Part shown: piece after piece, positions 9,185 to 17,269 of the stretch | Numbering within the stretch: position 1 is the first letter of the stretch | How the letters are laid out: each line of letters starts with the position of its first letter | Source of the DNA: Sphingobacteriia bacterium | GTDB taxonomy: Bacteria; Bacteroidota; Bacteroidia; NS11-12g; UBA955 | Direction: 5' to 3' | NCBI GenBank assembly: GCA_021151535.1 | Contig: JAGKXC010000039.1 | Coordinates: 1-20,865 of the forward strand | Length of the DNA stretch: 20,865 bases | Position numbers and translations under genes: made by a program | The notes under the pieces: model-generated | What the model was told of the DNA's origin: nothing | Database searches by the model: none | Seen by the model: only the letters and a program-made list of their open reading frames with translations

Positions 9185-9913
9185 ATGAAAAACATCCCAC
9201 TAACCGTTTTAGTAACGATACTAGCTATCTTCAATTCAGAAAATACTGCTATCGCCCAAAAATTCAAAGGCAATCGCCATAGCATTACGCCAATGGCGGG
9301 TATTGCCAATAACACTACAACTGCATTTACTCAATCTGTAAGCTCCACCTTGAGAATCGAATACAGTAACGGTGATAATCTCAGAATGCCGGTGGGTTTA
9401 AGGTACCAATACAGAATGAGTCATGGTAACCGATTAGGAGCAGATTTATTGGGGAATTATTTGCCGTTAATGGCGCTTCCTAGTTATAGAGATGGCGCTT
9501 ATGGATATATAGGTCCGATGGTACTGAATCAAAAAGGAACCATGCTTGGGGGCGATATTCACTACGCAAAAACCATCGACATCAAAGTATTGGAAGCGTT
9601 TGGTTATTTGGGATTGGGCGGTTACGCATTACAACCATTAAATGATCAAACGGCCAACTACAGTTGGTATGTGGGTGCAACGCCTGAATTTTACGACTTT
9701 GCAGTAGCGGCCACACACAATTCTGTAAAGAAATTCATGCCCATTACAACCTTTGGATTTGGTGCACGATTAAAGCACCTCGAAGTGGGTGTAAATTACC
9801 AGTATTCTTTAAACAGTCCAATTAAACCCTTTGAATACAAAGGCGTTACCTACAATAATAACATCCGATTCCACAGCGTAGGTTATTACGTTGGGTACCG
9901 GTTTGAGTTTTAA
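9185..9913 (+). CDS. Small predicted outer-membrane beta-barrel protein
   Basis: A 242-residue protein starting 9 bases after the DUF5686 gene, so probably the last gene of the operon. It has a signal peptide (residues 1-25, ending TAIAQ). The mature part is built of short amphipathic strands rich in G, Y and F (GLRYQYRMSHGNRLGADLLG, AFGYLGLGGY, VGVNYQYSL). It ends VGYYVGYRFEF, with a terminal phenylalanine as in outer-membrane barrels recognised by the BAM complex. About 8-10 strands fit the length. I recognise no specific family and no enzymatic motif. The gene is convergent with the lipoprotein gene, whose stop lies 19 bases further on, and it ends just before a strong AT-only hairpin. Confidence 0.75.
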   Translation: MKNIPLTVLVTILAIFNSENTAIAQKFKGNRHSITPMAGIANNTTTAFTQSVSSTLRIEYSNGDNLRMPVGLRYQYRMSHGNRLGADLLGNYLPLMALPSYRDGAYGYIGPMVLNQKGTMLGGDIHYAKTIDIKVLEAFGYLGLGGYALQPLNDQTANYSWYVGATPEFYDFAVAATHNSVKKFMPITTFGFGARLKHLEVGVNYQYSLNSPIKPFEYKGVTYNNNIRFHSVGYYVGYRFEF

Positions 9914-9960
9914 AAATCAATAAGTCAAATATTAATAATAATATTTTTTACTTATTATTT
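9914..9960. terminator. Long AT-only hairpin between convergent genes (bidirectional terminator candidate)
   Basis: AAATATTA (9927-9934) pairs perfectly with TAATATTT (9939-9946) around a 4-base loop. AATAAGT (9919-9925) pairs with ACTTATT (9950-9956), and AAAT (9914-9917) with ATTT (9957-9960), separated by small bulges. The structure starts directly after the beta-barrel stop codon and covers the last codons of the lipoprotein gene, with A/T runs on both sides. The arms have almost no G/C, so stability is moderate and function as a terminator is inferred from position. Confidence 0.5.
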
Positions 9961-10849
9961 GATAATTATTTGAACAATGTCCATAACCAACAAGATTTAC
10001 ATAAAATAAAGGCACTAATGCGCCATCAAGAGTTCTATTAAATCTGATTTTATATTCATTGCCATTTTTTATAATACTATTAATTGTAAATAATCCAATG
10101 CAATTTCTGGGACTTGTTAAGGTATAATTGCCATTCTCCGCGAATTCGATTAAATAAGAATCACCACAAACATTGTTAAAACCATAATCAATTACGAATC
10201 TATTTATTGCAGAGTCAGGAGTGCTTCTGTTAAATGTGATCTCCCCTATCATACGTCCTGAATCAATTCCCAATGTATCATATTGGAGTCTTAAACTATT
10301 TTTTCCTAAATTATTCACAGATGGTAAATGTATTTTTAAATTCTGACCCACCTGTTTTTTTGTATATCCAATTAGATTAACAACATCATCATATCTACCT
10401 AATTCAAAAACAGAAGAAATTGTATCCAAATACTTTGTATTTTTACTATTCACAACCACGTCTGACAGTCGACAAGTAACTGTGCCATTGGCTTCAAGTC
10501 CTAATTTAACACCATTAACAGTTCTTGGCGGATAACAAATAATTTTAAAATCTAACCAAGTAAATCCTTTTAGGATAATAAAGCTATCCGGGAAAATTGT
10601 ACTATTCTTGGTAAAAACTTTAATTGCATTAATTGTGAATGTTGAATCCTTTGGAATGAAATTTATATAACTCACTACGGTATCAATTCCATAACCAACT
10701 TCGCAATTCTGTTTGTAAGTAGTAGAAATTTTATCTAAAACAATAAAGTTTTTCAATTTCCCCGGCGTAATATTTTCTTTCTCACAAGAAGTGAAAAACA
10801 TAGAAATTAAGACAATAAAAATCGAACTGCCTAATTGAAATTTTTTCAT
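9932..10849 (-). CDS. Lipoprotein of unknown function
   Basis: A 305-residue protein with a lipoprotein signal: a short basic start (MKK), a hydrophobic stretch, and the lipobox FTSC with Cys22, followed by EKEN. Acidic and basic residues just after the cysteine are common in Bacteroidota lipoproteins and may direct surface export. The mature part is predicted mostly beta, with several cysteines (CEV, CYPP, TCRL, VCGD, NCIG, HCSN), and ends KKYYY. I recognise no family. It is noticeably more AT-rich than its neighbours and is the only longish gene lacking any GGCGAT/ATCGCC hexamer, which is abundant elsewhere, so it may have been acquired or be fast-evolving. It follows glmS by 69 bases on the same strand but has its own TACATTTG box just before the ATG. 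Confidence 0.75.
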   Translation of the reverse strand: MKKFQLGSSIFIVLISMFFTSCEKENITPGKLKNFIVLDKISTTYKQNCEVGYGIDTVVSYINFIPKDSTFTINAIKVFTKNSTIFPDSFIILKGFTWLDFKIICYPPRTVNGVKLGLEANGTVTCRLSDVVVNSKNTKYLDTISSVFELGRYDDVVNLIGYTKKQVGQNLKIHLPSVNNLGKNSLRLQYDTLGIDSGRMIGEITFNRSTPDSAINRFVIDYGFNNVCGDSYLIEFAENGNYTLTSPRNCIGLFTINSIIKNGNEYKIRFNRTLDGALVPLFYVNLVGYGHCSNNYQIISKKYYY

Positions 10850-10853
10850 TTAT

Positions 10854-10861
10854 CAAATGTA
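10854..10861 (-). promoter_or_regulatory. Candidate -7 box for the lipoprotein gene
   Basis: TACATTTG on the minus strand matches TAnnTTTG and lies 4 bases before the ATG at 10849. No exact TTTG is found at the usual -33 spacing. The transcript would be leaderless or nearly so. Confidence 0.35.
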
Positions 10862-10918
10862 CAAAAAATTCCAATCTTTTAATAAACAACAAGTTAAAAA
10901 ATACTCGATATTGAATTA

Positions 10919-12760
10919 CTACTCCACCGTAACTGATTTTGCCAAGTTTCTTGGCTGATCTACGTTACATCCGCGCATTACGGCAATATGATAACTCAAA
11001 AGCTGCAACGGAATGGTATTCAACAACGGACTTAAACTTTCGATTGTTTCAGGCACTTCAATCACGTGATCTACCAAAGAATCTAATCCTCGATTTCCTT
11101 CCGTAACCAAAGCAATTACCTTACCTTTTCTAGCTTTAACCTCCTGTATATTGCTCACAACCTTTTCGTAATGTTCACTGTTCGTTGCAATCACAACTAC
11201 AGGCATTTCCTCATCAATCAGGGCGATAGGACCGTGCTTCATTTCTGCAGCTGGGTAACCTTCAGCATGGATATAGCTGATTTCCTTCAACTTTAACGCA
11301 CCTTCTAGAGCGACGGGGAAATTATAACCTCTACCCAAATACAAGAAGTTTTTCGCGTCTTTATACTTGTTAGAAAGTTCAACCAATTGATCGTTTAGTT
11401 TTAAGGCTTTTTCAACTTTAGCAGGGATCGCTTCCAACTCTTTCATGAAGTTCATGATGTCTTTGTCCTTCATGGTTCCCCTCACCTTCGCCATACCCAA
11501 TGCCATCAATGCCAACACAGTTACCTGAGCCGTAAAAGCCTTAGTACTCGCAACACCTATCTCAGGACCAGCATGCGTATACGCACCTGCATGACTCATT
11601 CTTGGGATGCTACTACCTACGACATTACATACTCCAAAAACAGAAGCTCCTTTGTATTTAGCCAACTCCATTGCTGCTAACGAATCTGCAGTTTCACCAC
11701 TTTGAGAAATGGCAACAATCAAATCATCGGCATACAACACGGGGTTTCTGTAACGGAATTCAGAAGCATACTCCACTTCAACAGGTACACGTGCCAAATC
11801 TTCGAATAAATATTCAGCCACCAAACCGGCATGCCAAGAAGTACCACAACCAATTAAAATCAATCGCTTGATTTCCTTTAAACGATCGGCATACTCTTCC
11901 AAACTGCGCATTCTAAACTCGCCAGTTTCAGCATCAAATCTTCCTCTATAACTATCAAAAATTGATTTCGGTTGCTCATAAATTTCCTTCAACATAAAAT
12001 GAGGATATCCCCCTTTCTCCAATTGCTCCAAATTCAATTCAAGCTCCTGGATGTAGGGATTCTGAACAACATTCTCAATATTCTTAATGGTTAATTCTTG
12101 GTTGTCAACAATGGCCACTTCGCCATCATTCAAGTAGATAACTTTGTTGGTGTATTCAATAATCGGAGTTGCATCAGATGCAAATATAAACTCACCTCTG
12201 TCTTTGCCAATTCCCACTACCAAAGGACTTCCTTTGCGTGCTGCAATCAAATGTTCTGGGTGATTCTTACTCAAAATCACAATCGCATATGCACCCACAA
12301 CTTGCTTCAAAGACGCCATTACTGCATCTGCCAATGGCAAACCAGTATGTTCCATTACGTCTTCAATCAAGTGCGCCAATACTTCAGTGTCGGTATCACT
12401 ATGGAATTCATGGCCCCTTTGAATCATGCCCTCTTTTAAGGTTGCATAATTTTCAATAATGCCATTGTGAATGATTGCTAAATCACCGCTTTGGGATAAA
12501 TGTGGATGTGAATTTTTATCGTTTGGCTCACCATGGGTTGCCCAACGCGTATGTCCCATACCAATATTTCCTGAAACATCCTGATTCCCTACAGAATCTT
12601 CCAAATCAGAAACTTTGCCCTTCTTTTTGAAAATTCGCATGTTGCCGTTAGACAATGCTACACCAGCACTATCATAACCACGATATTCTAAACGCTTTAA
12701 GCCTTTAACAACTATTGGGTAAGCTTCTTTCTTACCGATATAAGCAACAATTCCGCACAT
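10919..12760 (-). CDS. glmS: Glutamine-fructose-6-phosphate aminotransferase (isomerizing) GlmS
   Basis: GlmS makes glucosamine 6-phosphate from fructose 6-phosphate and glutamine, the first committed step to UDP-GlcNAc for peptidoglycan and LPS. The 613-residue length is normal. The glutaminase domain starts MCGIVAYIG, with Cys2 as the nucleophile after Met removal, then YRGYDSAG, GHTRWATHGEPN, HNGIIENY and SDTDTEV. Two SIS domains follow: CGTSWHAGLVAEYL, SQSGETADSLAA and GVASTKAFTAQV, then EGYPAAEMKHGPIALID. The C-terminus DQPRNLAKSVTVE is the usual conserved end. Nothing is missing. It lies 70 bases downstream of metK on the same strand, with a hairpin plus U-tract between them. No glmS ribozyme is seen in that short leader, as expected outside Firmicutes. 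Confidence 0.97.
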   Translation of the reverse strand: MCGIVAYIGKKEAYPIVVKGLKRLEYRGYDSAGVALSNGNMRIFKKKGKVSDLEDSVGNQDVSGNIGMGHTRWATHGEPNDKNSHPHLSQSGDLAIIHNGIIENYATLKEGMIQRGHEFHSDTDTEVLAHLIEDVMEHTGLPLADAVMASLKQVVGAYAIVILSKNHPEHLIAARKGSPLVVGIGKDRGEFIFASDATPIIEYTNKVIYLNDGEVAIVDNQELTIKNIENVVQNPYIQELELNLEQLEKGGYPHFMLKEIYEQPKSIFDSYRGRFDAETGEFRMRSLEEYADRLKEIKRLILIGCGTSWHAGLVAEYLFEDLARVPVEVEYASEFRYRNPVLYADDLIVAISQSGETADSLAAMELAKYKGASVFGVCNVVGSSIPRMSHAGAYTHAGPEIGVASTKAFTAQVTVLALMALGMAKVRGTMKDKDIMNFMKELEAIPAKVEKALKLNDQLVELSNKYKDAKNFLYLGRGYNFPVALEGALKLKEISYIHAEGYPAAEMKHGPIALIDEEMPVVVIATNSEHYEKVVSNIQEVKARKGKVIALVTEGNRGLDSLVDHVIEVPETIESLSPLLNTIPLQLLSYHIAVMRGCNVDQPRNLAKSVTVE

Positions 12761-12770
12761 ATTTAATTAC

Positions 12771-12803
12771 AAAAAAAAGTACAATTTGCTGGTTTTCAGC
12801 AAA
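12771..12803 (-). terminator. Rho-independent terminator candidate after metK
   Basis: On the minus strand TTTGCTG (12803-12797) and CAGCAAA (12791-12785) form a perfect 7-bp stem with a 5-base loop. Six bases later comes a run of eight T (12778-12771). It sits 28 bases after the metK stop and 10 bases before the glmS ATG, so it probably ends metK transcripts. It could alternatively act within the glmS leader if transcription starts upstream of it. Confidence 0.55.
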
Positions 12804-12830
12804 AATTTAGCCAAAATACAAAAGGATTAT

Positions 12831-14129
12831 TTAAGCCAACTGAAAAGCCGCTTTCAATGCACCTACCGCGTTCAATTCTTCCCAAGGGAACAACTTAACA
12901 GTAACAGAAATTTCATGCTTCTTGCCCTTGTTGAAGGTCTTGGTCACTGTTTCACACTTTCTACCCATGTGTCCATAAGCCGCAGTTTCCAAATAAATTG
13001 GCGTACGCAAATTGAAACGCTGTTCAATGTGGTAAGGCTTCAAACTCAATTCAGGCATTCCCTTGATGATAGCCGCAATCTCGCCGTCTGTCATGTTCAC
13101 CTTAGCAGTTCCGTAAGAATCAACAAACAATCCTACAGGCTCAGCAACACCAATGGCATAGCTTACTTGCACCAATACTTGATCGCAAATTCCAGCAGCC
13201 ACCAAATTCTTGGCGATGTGTCTGGTTGCATAAGCAGCACTTCTATCTACTTTGCTAGGATCTTTACCACTGAAAGCGCCACCACCGTGTGCACCACGAC
13301 CGCCATATGTATCCACAATAATCTTTCTACCGGTTAAACCTGTATCTCCATGAGGACCACCAATTACAAACTTACCCGTTGGGTTGATATGGTAATTCAC
13401 GTCGCTAACAAACAAAGCCTGCAAAGATGCTGGCAATTTTGCCTTAACGCGAGGAATCAATAAATCAATGATATCTTGCTTAATTTTAGCCAACATTTCG
13501 TTATCAGCAGCCAATTGTGACGCAGCATCGCTGCCAGTTGGCTTTACAAAATCATCGTGCTGAGTAGAAATCACAATGGTATCAATCTTCATTGGCTTAT
13601 GATCATCAGAATACTCAATGGTAACCTGACTTTTTGCATCGGGTCTCAAATATGGAATTTGAGTGCCTTCTCTGCGCATCGCAGCCAATTCTTCCAATAA
13701 CAAGTGCGCCAACATCAATGGTAAAGGCATATAATTCTCAGTTTCGTTAGTAGCGAAACCAAACATCATACCTTGGTCGCCAGCACCCTGCTCTTCTGGA
13801 TTCTTGCGCTCAACACCTTGATTGATATCAGGTGATTGCTCATGAATCGCAGAAAGAATACCGCAACTGTTGGCATCAAACATATACTCGCTCTTGGTGT
13901 AACCGATTTTGGCGATTACTTCACGGGCGATGCTTTGTACATCTAAATATGCTTCAGATTTCACCTCTCCCGCCAAAACAACCTGCCCTGTAGTTACCAA
14001 GGTTTCGCATGCAACCTTACTACTAGCGTCTTGAGCCAAGAAGTTATCAATTAATGCATCGGAAATTTGATCCGCTACCTTATCCGGGTGTCCTTCAGAC
14101 ACAGATTCAGAGGTAAAAAAGTATGGCAT
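12831..14129 (-). CDS. metK: S-adenosylmethionine synthase MetK
   Basis: MetK makes S-adenosylmethionine from methionine and ATP. Starting at the ATG at 14129 gives 432 residues beginning MPYFFTSESVSEGHPDKVADQ, the normal N-terminus. An ATG further upstream at 14174 would add 15 poorly conserved residues and overlap the preceding gene's end. It is disfavoured because a TATATTTG promoter box lies between the two starts. Conserved segments seen are GHPDKVADQISDALID, GAGDQGMMFGFA (central), GGPHGDTGLTGRKI, and the glycine-rich GGRGAHGGGAFSGKDPSKVD. The C-terminal domain is complete and ends ALKAAFQLA. The product is the methyl donor for PrmA encoded upstream and for methyltransferases generally. 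The coding sequence has few GGGCGAT sites, as does glmS, perhaps because strong codon preference dominates in these highly expressed genes. Confidence 0.96.
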   Translation of the reverse strand: MPYFFTSESVSEGHPDKVADQISDALIDNFLAQDASSKVACETLVTTGQVVLAGEVKSEAYLDVQSIAREVIAKIGYTKSEYMFDANSCGILSAIHEQSPDINQGVERKNPEEQGAGDQGMMFGFATNETENYMPLPLMLAHLLLEELAAMRREGTQIPYLRPDAKSQVTIEYSDDHKPMKIDTIVISTQHDDFVKPTGSDAASQLAADNEMLAKIKQDIIDLLIPRVKAKLPASLQALFVSDVNYHINPTGKFVIGGPHGDTGLTGRKIIVDTYGGRGAHGGGAFSGKDPSKVDRSAAYATRHIAKNLVAAGICDQVLVQVSYAIGVAEPVGLFVDSYGTAKVNMTDGEIAAIIKGMPELSLKPYHIEQRFNLRTPIYLETAAYGHMGRKCETVTKTFNKGKKHEISVTVKLFPWEELNAVGALKAAFQLA

Positions 14130-14142
14130 AATTTTAAAAATG

Positions 14143-14175
14143 CAAATATAACATCCAAACTTCATCATTCCCAAG
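14143..14175 (-). promoter_or_regulatory. Candidate promoter for metK
   Basis: TATATTTG (14150-14143) matches TAnnTTTG. An imperfect -33 element, CTTG (14175-14172), is 21 bases upstream. It overlaps the 3' end of the phosphatase-fold gene and lies 13 bases before the metK ATG at 14129, which supports that start over the one at 14174. Confidence 0.45.
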
Positions 14176-15322
14176 GAATTCGAAGAACAGATAAAACCAT
14201 TTTATGATCACTTGGAACATCTGAAAAACTCTCGTAGTCAATCACATCCAAGCCCCCATCGCAAAAAATATAATCAATTCTAAAACTTGGAAATTTGCCT
14301 TTATAAGTAGTTTCCAATCCCCAGCCAGCCTCTACAAATGCGTCTTTCATACCCTTAGAAAGCTCTCTATATGAATAACTTACAGGAACATCATTGAGAT
14401 CGCCACAAACAATTTTGGCATGATCTAACTTTCCAAATTCTTCTTTCAACATGGCTACTTGCTCCGATCTTTTTTCGTAACCCTTTCTTAAACGATCCAA
14501 AATTCCCATGGAACCGGGGATATCTAAATCACCATTATCCTCCTGACCCTGTTTTTCGATATATGCGTAATCCTTTTTACCAAATCTGAATGACTGCAAA
14601 TGCAAATTGTATAACCGAATCATGCGCTTTCGCTTCTCACCCGTTTCAGCATTCGTTTGCTTTAATTGAATATCAACCCACATCGCCGTATTACCTGTTT
14701 TGCCTACAAACCTTATCGGTTGCCACTTTTTAATCGGGAACTTTGATAAAATTAACATCCCATACGGGCGATTTCTATTCAACAAATGATATTGAGAATA
14801 CGGCAAATTCAACCGCACAGAAAGCTCTGTTTCTAGTGCAGCCATCGATCCCAATTTGGAGTACACCTCTTGCAAACACACCACATCCGGTTGCTGTGCA
14901 TTCAATACCGAAACAACAGAATCTAAGTTCCAATTATCTTGAAAAAAACCAAACAATCCCGCATTGTAGGTCACCAATTTTAACTGGGTGAAATTTGAGA
15001 ATTCTGAAGAAATCGAATCACCAGAATTTACCTCCTCTTGCGTTACTTGAGTTTTATTTTGGTTATTAAACTGCAAATACAAACTAGCCTGACCCAAATT
15101 CAATAACAATATCGCTACAGGGATTAATGTTCTCCATTTTAATTGGAATGCCCAGTAAAAAATTAACAATAGATTCAGTAAAAACAAAATAGGGAAACCC
15201 AATCCTAGCAAAGCAATGGTAGTGCTAGTTGCCGGCGATACGAGCGGTGCCTGACCTGCAATCAATAACAATATAGCTATCACCACAGTGAATGGAAAAA
15301 CTATCCAATTGATGATTCGCAT
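14165..15322 (-). CDS. Membrane-anchored endonuclease/exonuclease/phosphatase-family protein
   Basis: A 385-residue protein with three hydrophobic segments at the N-terminus (about residues 5-24, 33-57 and 64-80), then an EEP-fold catalytic domain. The metal and catalytic residues are present in order: VTYNAG (Asn120), CLQEV (Glu152), YNLHLQS (His241), CGDLNDVP (Asp308/Asn310), RIDYIF (Asp350) and SDHKMV (Asp372/His373). The EEP superfamily cleaves phosphodiester or phosphomonoester bonds in DNA, RNA, lipids or inositides; the substrate cannot be told here. The domain probably sits on the membrane surface. A gene of this type next to paired rhomboid genes downstream of mutL is, as far as I recall, a common Bacteroidota arrangement. 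Start ATG at 15322, with 73 bases between it and the rhomboid stop. Confidence 0.85.
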   Translation of the reverse strand: MRIINWIVFPFTVVIAILLLIAGQAPLVSPATSTTIALLGLGFPILFLLNLLLIFYWAFQLKWRTLIPVAILLLNLGQASLYLQFNNQNKTQVTQEEVNSGDSISSEFSNFTQLKLVTYNAGLFGFFQDNWNLDSVVSVLNAQQPDVVCLQEVYSKLGSMAALETELSVRLNLPYSQYHLLNRNRPYGMLILSKFPIKKWQPIRFVGKTGNTAMWVDIQLKQTNAETGEKRKRMIRLYNLHLQSFRFGKKDYAYIEKQGQEDNGDLDIPGSMGILDRLRKGYEKRSEQVAMLKEEFGKLDHAKIVCGDLNDVPVSYSYRELSKGMKDAFVEAGWGLETTYKGKFPSFRIDYIFCDGGLDVIDYESFSDVPSDHKMVLSVLRIPWE

Positions 15323-15395
15323 ATTTCAAAATTGCAGATAATTGTCAATATTTCATCAATTGCGCGGCAAATCCTTGCATATTCAAGATGAAAAT

Positions 15396-16388
15396 TTATT
15401 CTTGAGACGCCTTGAAAAGAAATTCGCGCTCAGCTTCCGTTAAATTCTGATATCCCACTTGCGCTATTTTATCCAGAATACGGTTCATTTCCTGCTCGTC
15501 CTTGAATGTTGGTTTTATCGATTTACCTTGATGATCAGATACATTTATATTCATTTTTTCATCCAATTTGGCGGAATTTGGCCGCCTTTGCTTCTGTATT
15601 TCACCATTACCAGTAATGGTGAATTTTGAGAACTCCACTGTTTTCTTTCTTCCAAAACTCCATCGCCCGAAACCAAAATCAAAGCCATTGCCGGCGCTTT
15701 TCCTGGAGTGCTTCACCACTGGATGATACGATTTTCCAAATAAGCCTTTGAAGGAAATAATCATTTCTTCTAACCATCCCGGTAAGTTGCCTTTCATATA
15801 GCCATAAACATAAAAAACACCAAAAGCAATTCCACCCAAATGACAGAAATACCCGCCTACATTGTAATAACCCATGGCACCGGAAATATCCAAAATAACC
15901 TTAACCACTGCAATCCATTTTAACTCAACCTCGATTAATCCAAATAAAAATAAACGGTATGTGGGAGCAAAAATAGCTGTACCAATTACTACTGCTGATA
16001 CCCCACCACTGGCACCAATTAAAGGAATTGGATGCGCATGACTGGCAAATGCGAAATACAATTGATAAAAAATGGCTCCCATAAAACCACCCAAATAAAA
16101 CAATCTTTTAATAGCTTTATCACCTACCAAATCCTGCAAAACACTTCCTATGATATACAGCCAAATCACGTTGCTCAACAAGTGAAAAAAGCCTTCATGC
16201 AAAAAAATGTAAGTCACAAATCCCCAAGGCTTGATAATACCATAAGGTAATGGGGTAAAGCTAAAATATTCAACCATCCAGTTGCCCACCCACGGCAACA
16301 AACTTACCAGCCAAACAACAGCTAGATATAAAACAATATCGCCAGCTGCACCTCTTCCGTGATACCAAGATGGAGTAGTGATTTTCAT
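15396..16388 (-). CDS. Rhomboid-family intramembrane serine protease (with C-terminal cytoplasmic tail)
   Basis: Rhomboids cleave transmembrane segments inside the lipid bilayer with a Ser-His dyad. This 330-residue protein has about six membrane segments in the first 200 residues. Visible motifs are HEGFFHLLSNVIWLY (residues 64-78, with the conserved H and N of helix 2), IGASGGVSAV with catalytic Ser127, and FCHLGGIAFG with catalytic His183. A hydrophilic tail of about 120 residues follows and ends with ILDKIAQVGYQNLTEAEREF, a short helical module that recurs at the C-terminus of Bacteroidota rhomboids (I believe the DUF6576 type). It follows a second, tail-less rhomboid gene by 93 bases on the same strand. 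No substrate is predictable. Confidence 0.9.
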   Translation of the reverse strand: MKITTPSWYHGRGAAGDIVLYLAVVWLVSLLPWVGNWMVEYFSFTPLPYGIIKPWGFVTYIFLHEGFFHLLSNVIWLYIIGSVLQDLVGDKAIKRLFYLGGFMGAIFYQLYFAFASHAHPIPLIGASGGVSAVVIGTAIFAPTYRLFLFGLIEVELKWIAVVKVILDISGAMGYYNVGGYFCHLGGIAFGVFYVYGYMKGNLPGWLEEMIISFKGLFGKSYHPVVKHSRKSAGNGFDFGFGRWSFGRKKTVEFSKFTITGNGEIQKQRRPNSAKLDEKMNINVSDHQGKSIKPTFKDEQEMNRILDKIAQVGYQNLTEAEREFLFKASQE

Positions 16389-16481
16389 AGGATTACTGCA
16401 AATTACGCTTCCCTCAGAAATGAAACAATAGGATTAAAAAGATGTTTTGGAAATTTTGGCGATGTACCCGTTGGGCAAACA

Positions 16482-17135
16482 CTACCTAATTTTAAACCAA
16501 TTCCGCTTCCAAAATAAAGTAAATATAAACCCAACCAACGCACCACCCAAGTGGGCAAAATGCGCTATCAAATCACCTTCTAAATTGCCAAAAGCCAATA
16601 CCAAATCAATCACAATCATAAACGAAACCAAATACTTCGCTTTGATTGGATAAGGAATAAATAAAAACATCAATGACTCATTGGGATACATCAGTGCAAA
16701 GGCAACCATTACGCCGTATACAGCGCCGGATGCTCCTACCATAGGTCCGTAATGAAATAAAAATTCACCACGAGCACGGTTAGGAAAAATAGTACCATAT
16801 TCAGAATACAATTGAACAGCTACATTGCCAAAATGCAACAAAACTGCACCCAACGCGCTCAGTATAAACAATTGCAAAAACTTAGAAGTTCCAAGCCTAA
16901 ATTCTACCACGGCTCCAAATGAAAATAATGCAATGGCATTAAATAGAAAATGCGTAAATCCACCATGACAGAAAACATGTGTAATGAGTTGCCAAGGCCT
17001 AAACCACTGACTATCTGGGTAATACAAATACAACTCCATTACATCAAAACCAACCCTTGGCAAGGCAATTTGTGCTAAGCCAAATAAGGCCATTATGATC
17101 AATAAATTCTTTAAACCGGTAGGAATGTAAGGCAT
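16482..17135 (-). CDS. Rhomboid-family intramembrane serine protease (short form)
   Basis: A 217-residue six-helix rhomboid. Motifs are FRPWQLITHVFCHGGFTHFLFN (residues about 45-66), GASGAVYGV with catalytic Ser136, and AHFAHLGGALVG with catalytic His195. A loop of about 25 residues (YSEYGTIFPNRARGEF) lies before the serine helix. It ends in a basic cap (KRNWFKIR). It is clearly related to, but diverged from, the longer rhomboid just downstream, so this is an old tandem pair rather than a recent duplication. It lies 134 bases after mutL on the same strand. A hairpin follows mutL, so it may have its own promoter, although no clean TAnnTTTG is visible before its ATG at 17135. Confidence 0.9.
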   Translation of the reverse strand: MPYIPTGLKNLLIIMALFGLAQIALPRVGFDVMELYLYYPDSQWFRPWQLITHVFCHGGFTHFLFNAIALFSFGAVVEFRLGTSKFLQLFILSALGAVLLHFGNVAVQLYSEYGTIFPNRARGEFLFHYGPMVGASGAVYGVMVAFALMYPNESLMFLFIPYPIKAKYLVSFMIVIDLVLAFGNLEGDLIAHFAHLGGALVGFIFTLFWKRNWFKIR

Positions 17136-17242
17136 GTTTATACAGTTTTAATGTTGAAATAATTGACAATCAAATTGTTCAGAATTGCAAACAAATTCGT
17201 TAAGCCAACTATCAAAAATACTTTTACAAAGAACTGAAATTA

Positions 17243-17259
17243 TTCCCATTATTTGGGAA
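17243..17259 (-). terminator. Hairpin after mutL (weak terminator candidate)
   Basis: TTCCCA (17243-17248) and TGGGAA (17254-17259) form a perfect 6-bp stem with a 5-base loop, 10 bases after the mutL stop. The downstream side on the minus strand is AT-rich but lacks a clean T run, so termination may be partial. Confidence 0.35.
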
Positions 17260-17269
17260 GATTTTCTAC

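Noticed and set aside
12761..12830. glmS ribozyme or riboswitch in the glmS leader
   Set aside because: Only 70 bases separate metK and glmS, far too few for the ribozyme, and they hold a simple hairpin with a U-tract instead.
12786..13337. A 183-codon open frame on the plus strand opposite metK
   Set aside because: It lies entirely antisense to an unambiguous metK, has no recognisable protein features, and is rich in S/T/Q/H residues as expected of a shadow frame.
14130..14164. SAM riboswitch before metK
   Set aside because: Only 35 bases lie between the preceding gene's stop and the metK ATG, with a promoter box inside them; there is no room for a SAM aptamer.
14130..14174. Longer metK start at 14174
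   Set aside because: The extra 15 residues overlap the previous gene's end, do not resemble MetK N-termini, and would begin upstream of the likely promoter box.
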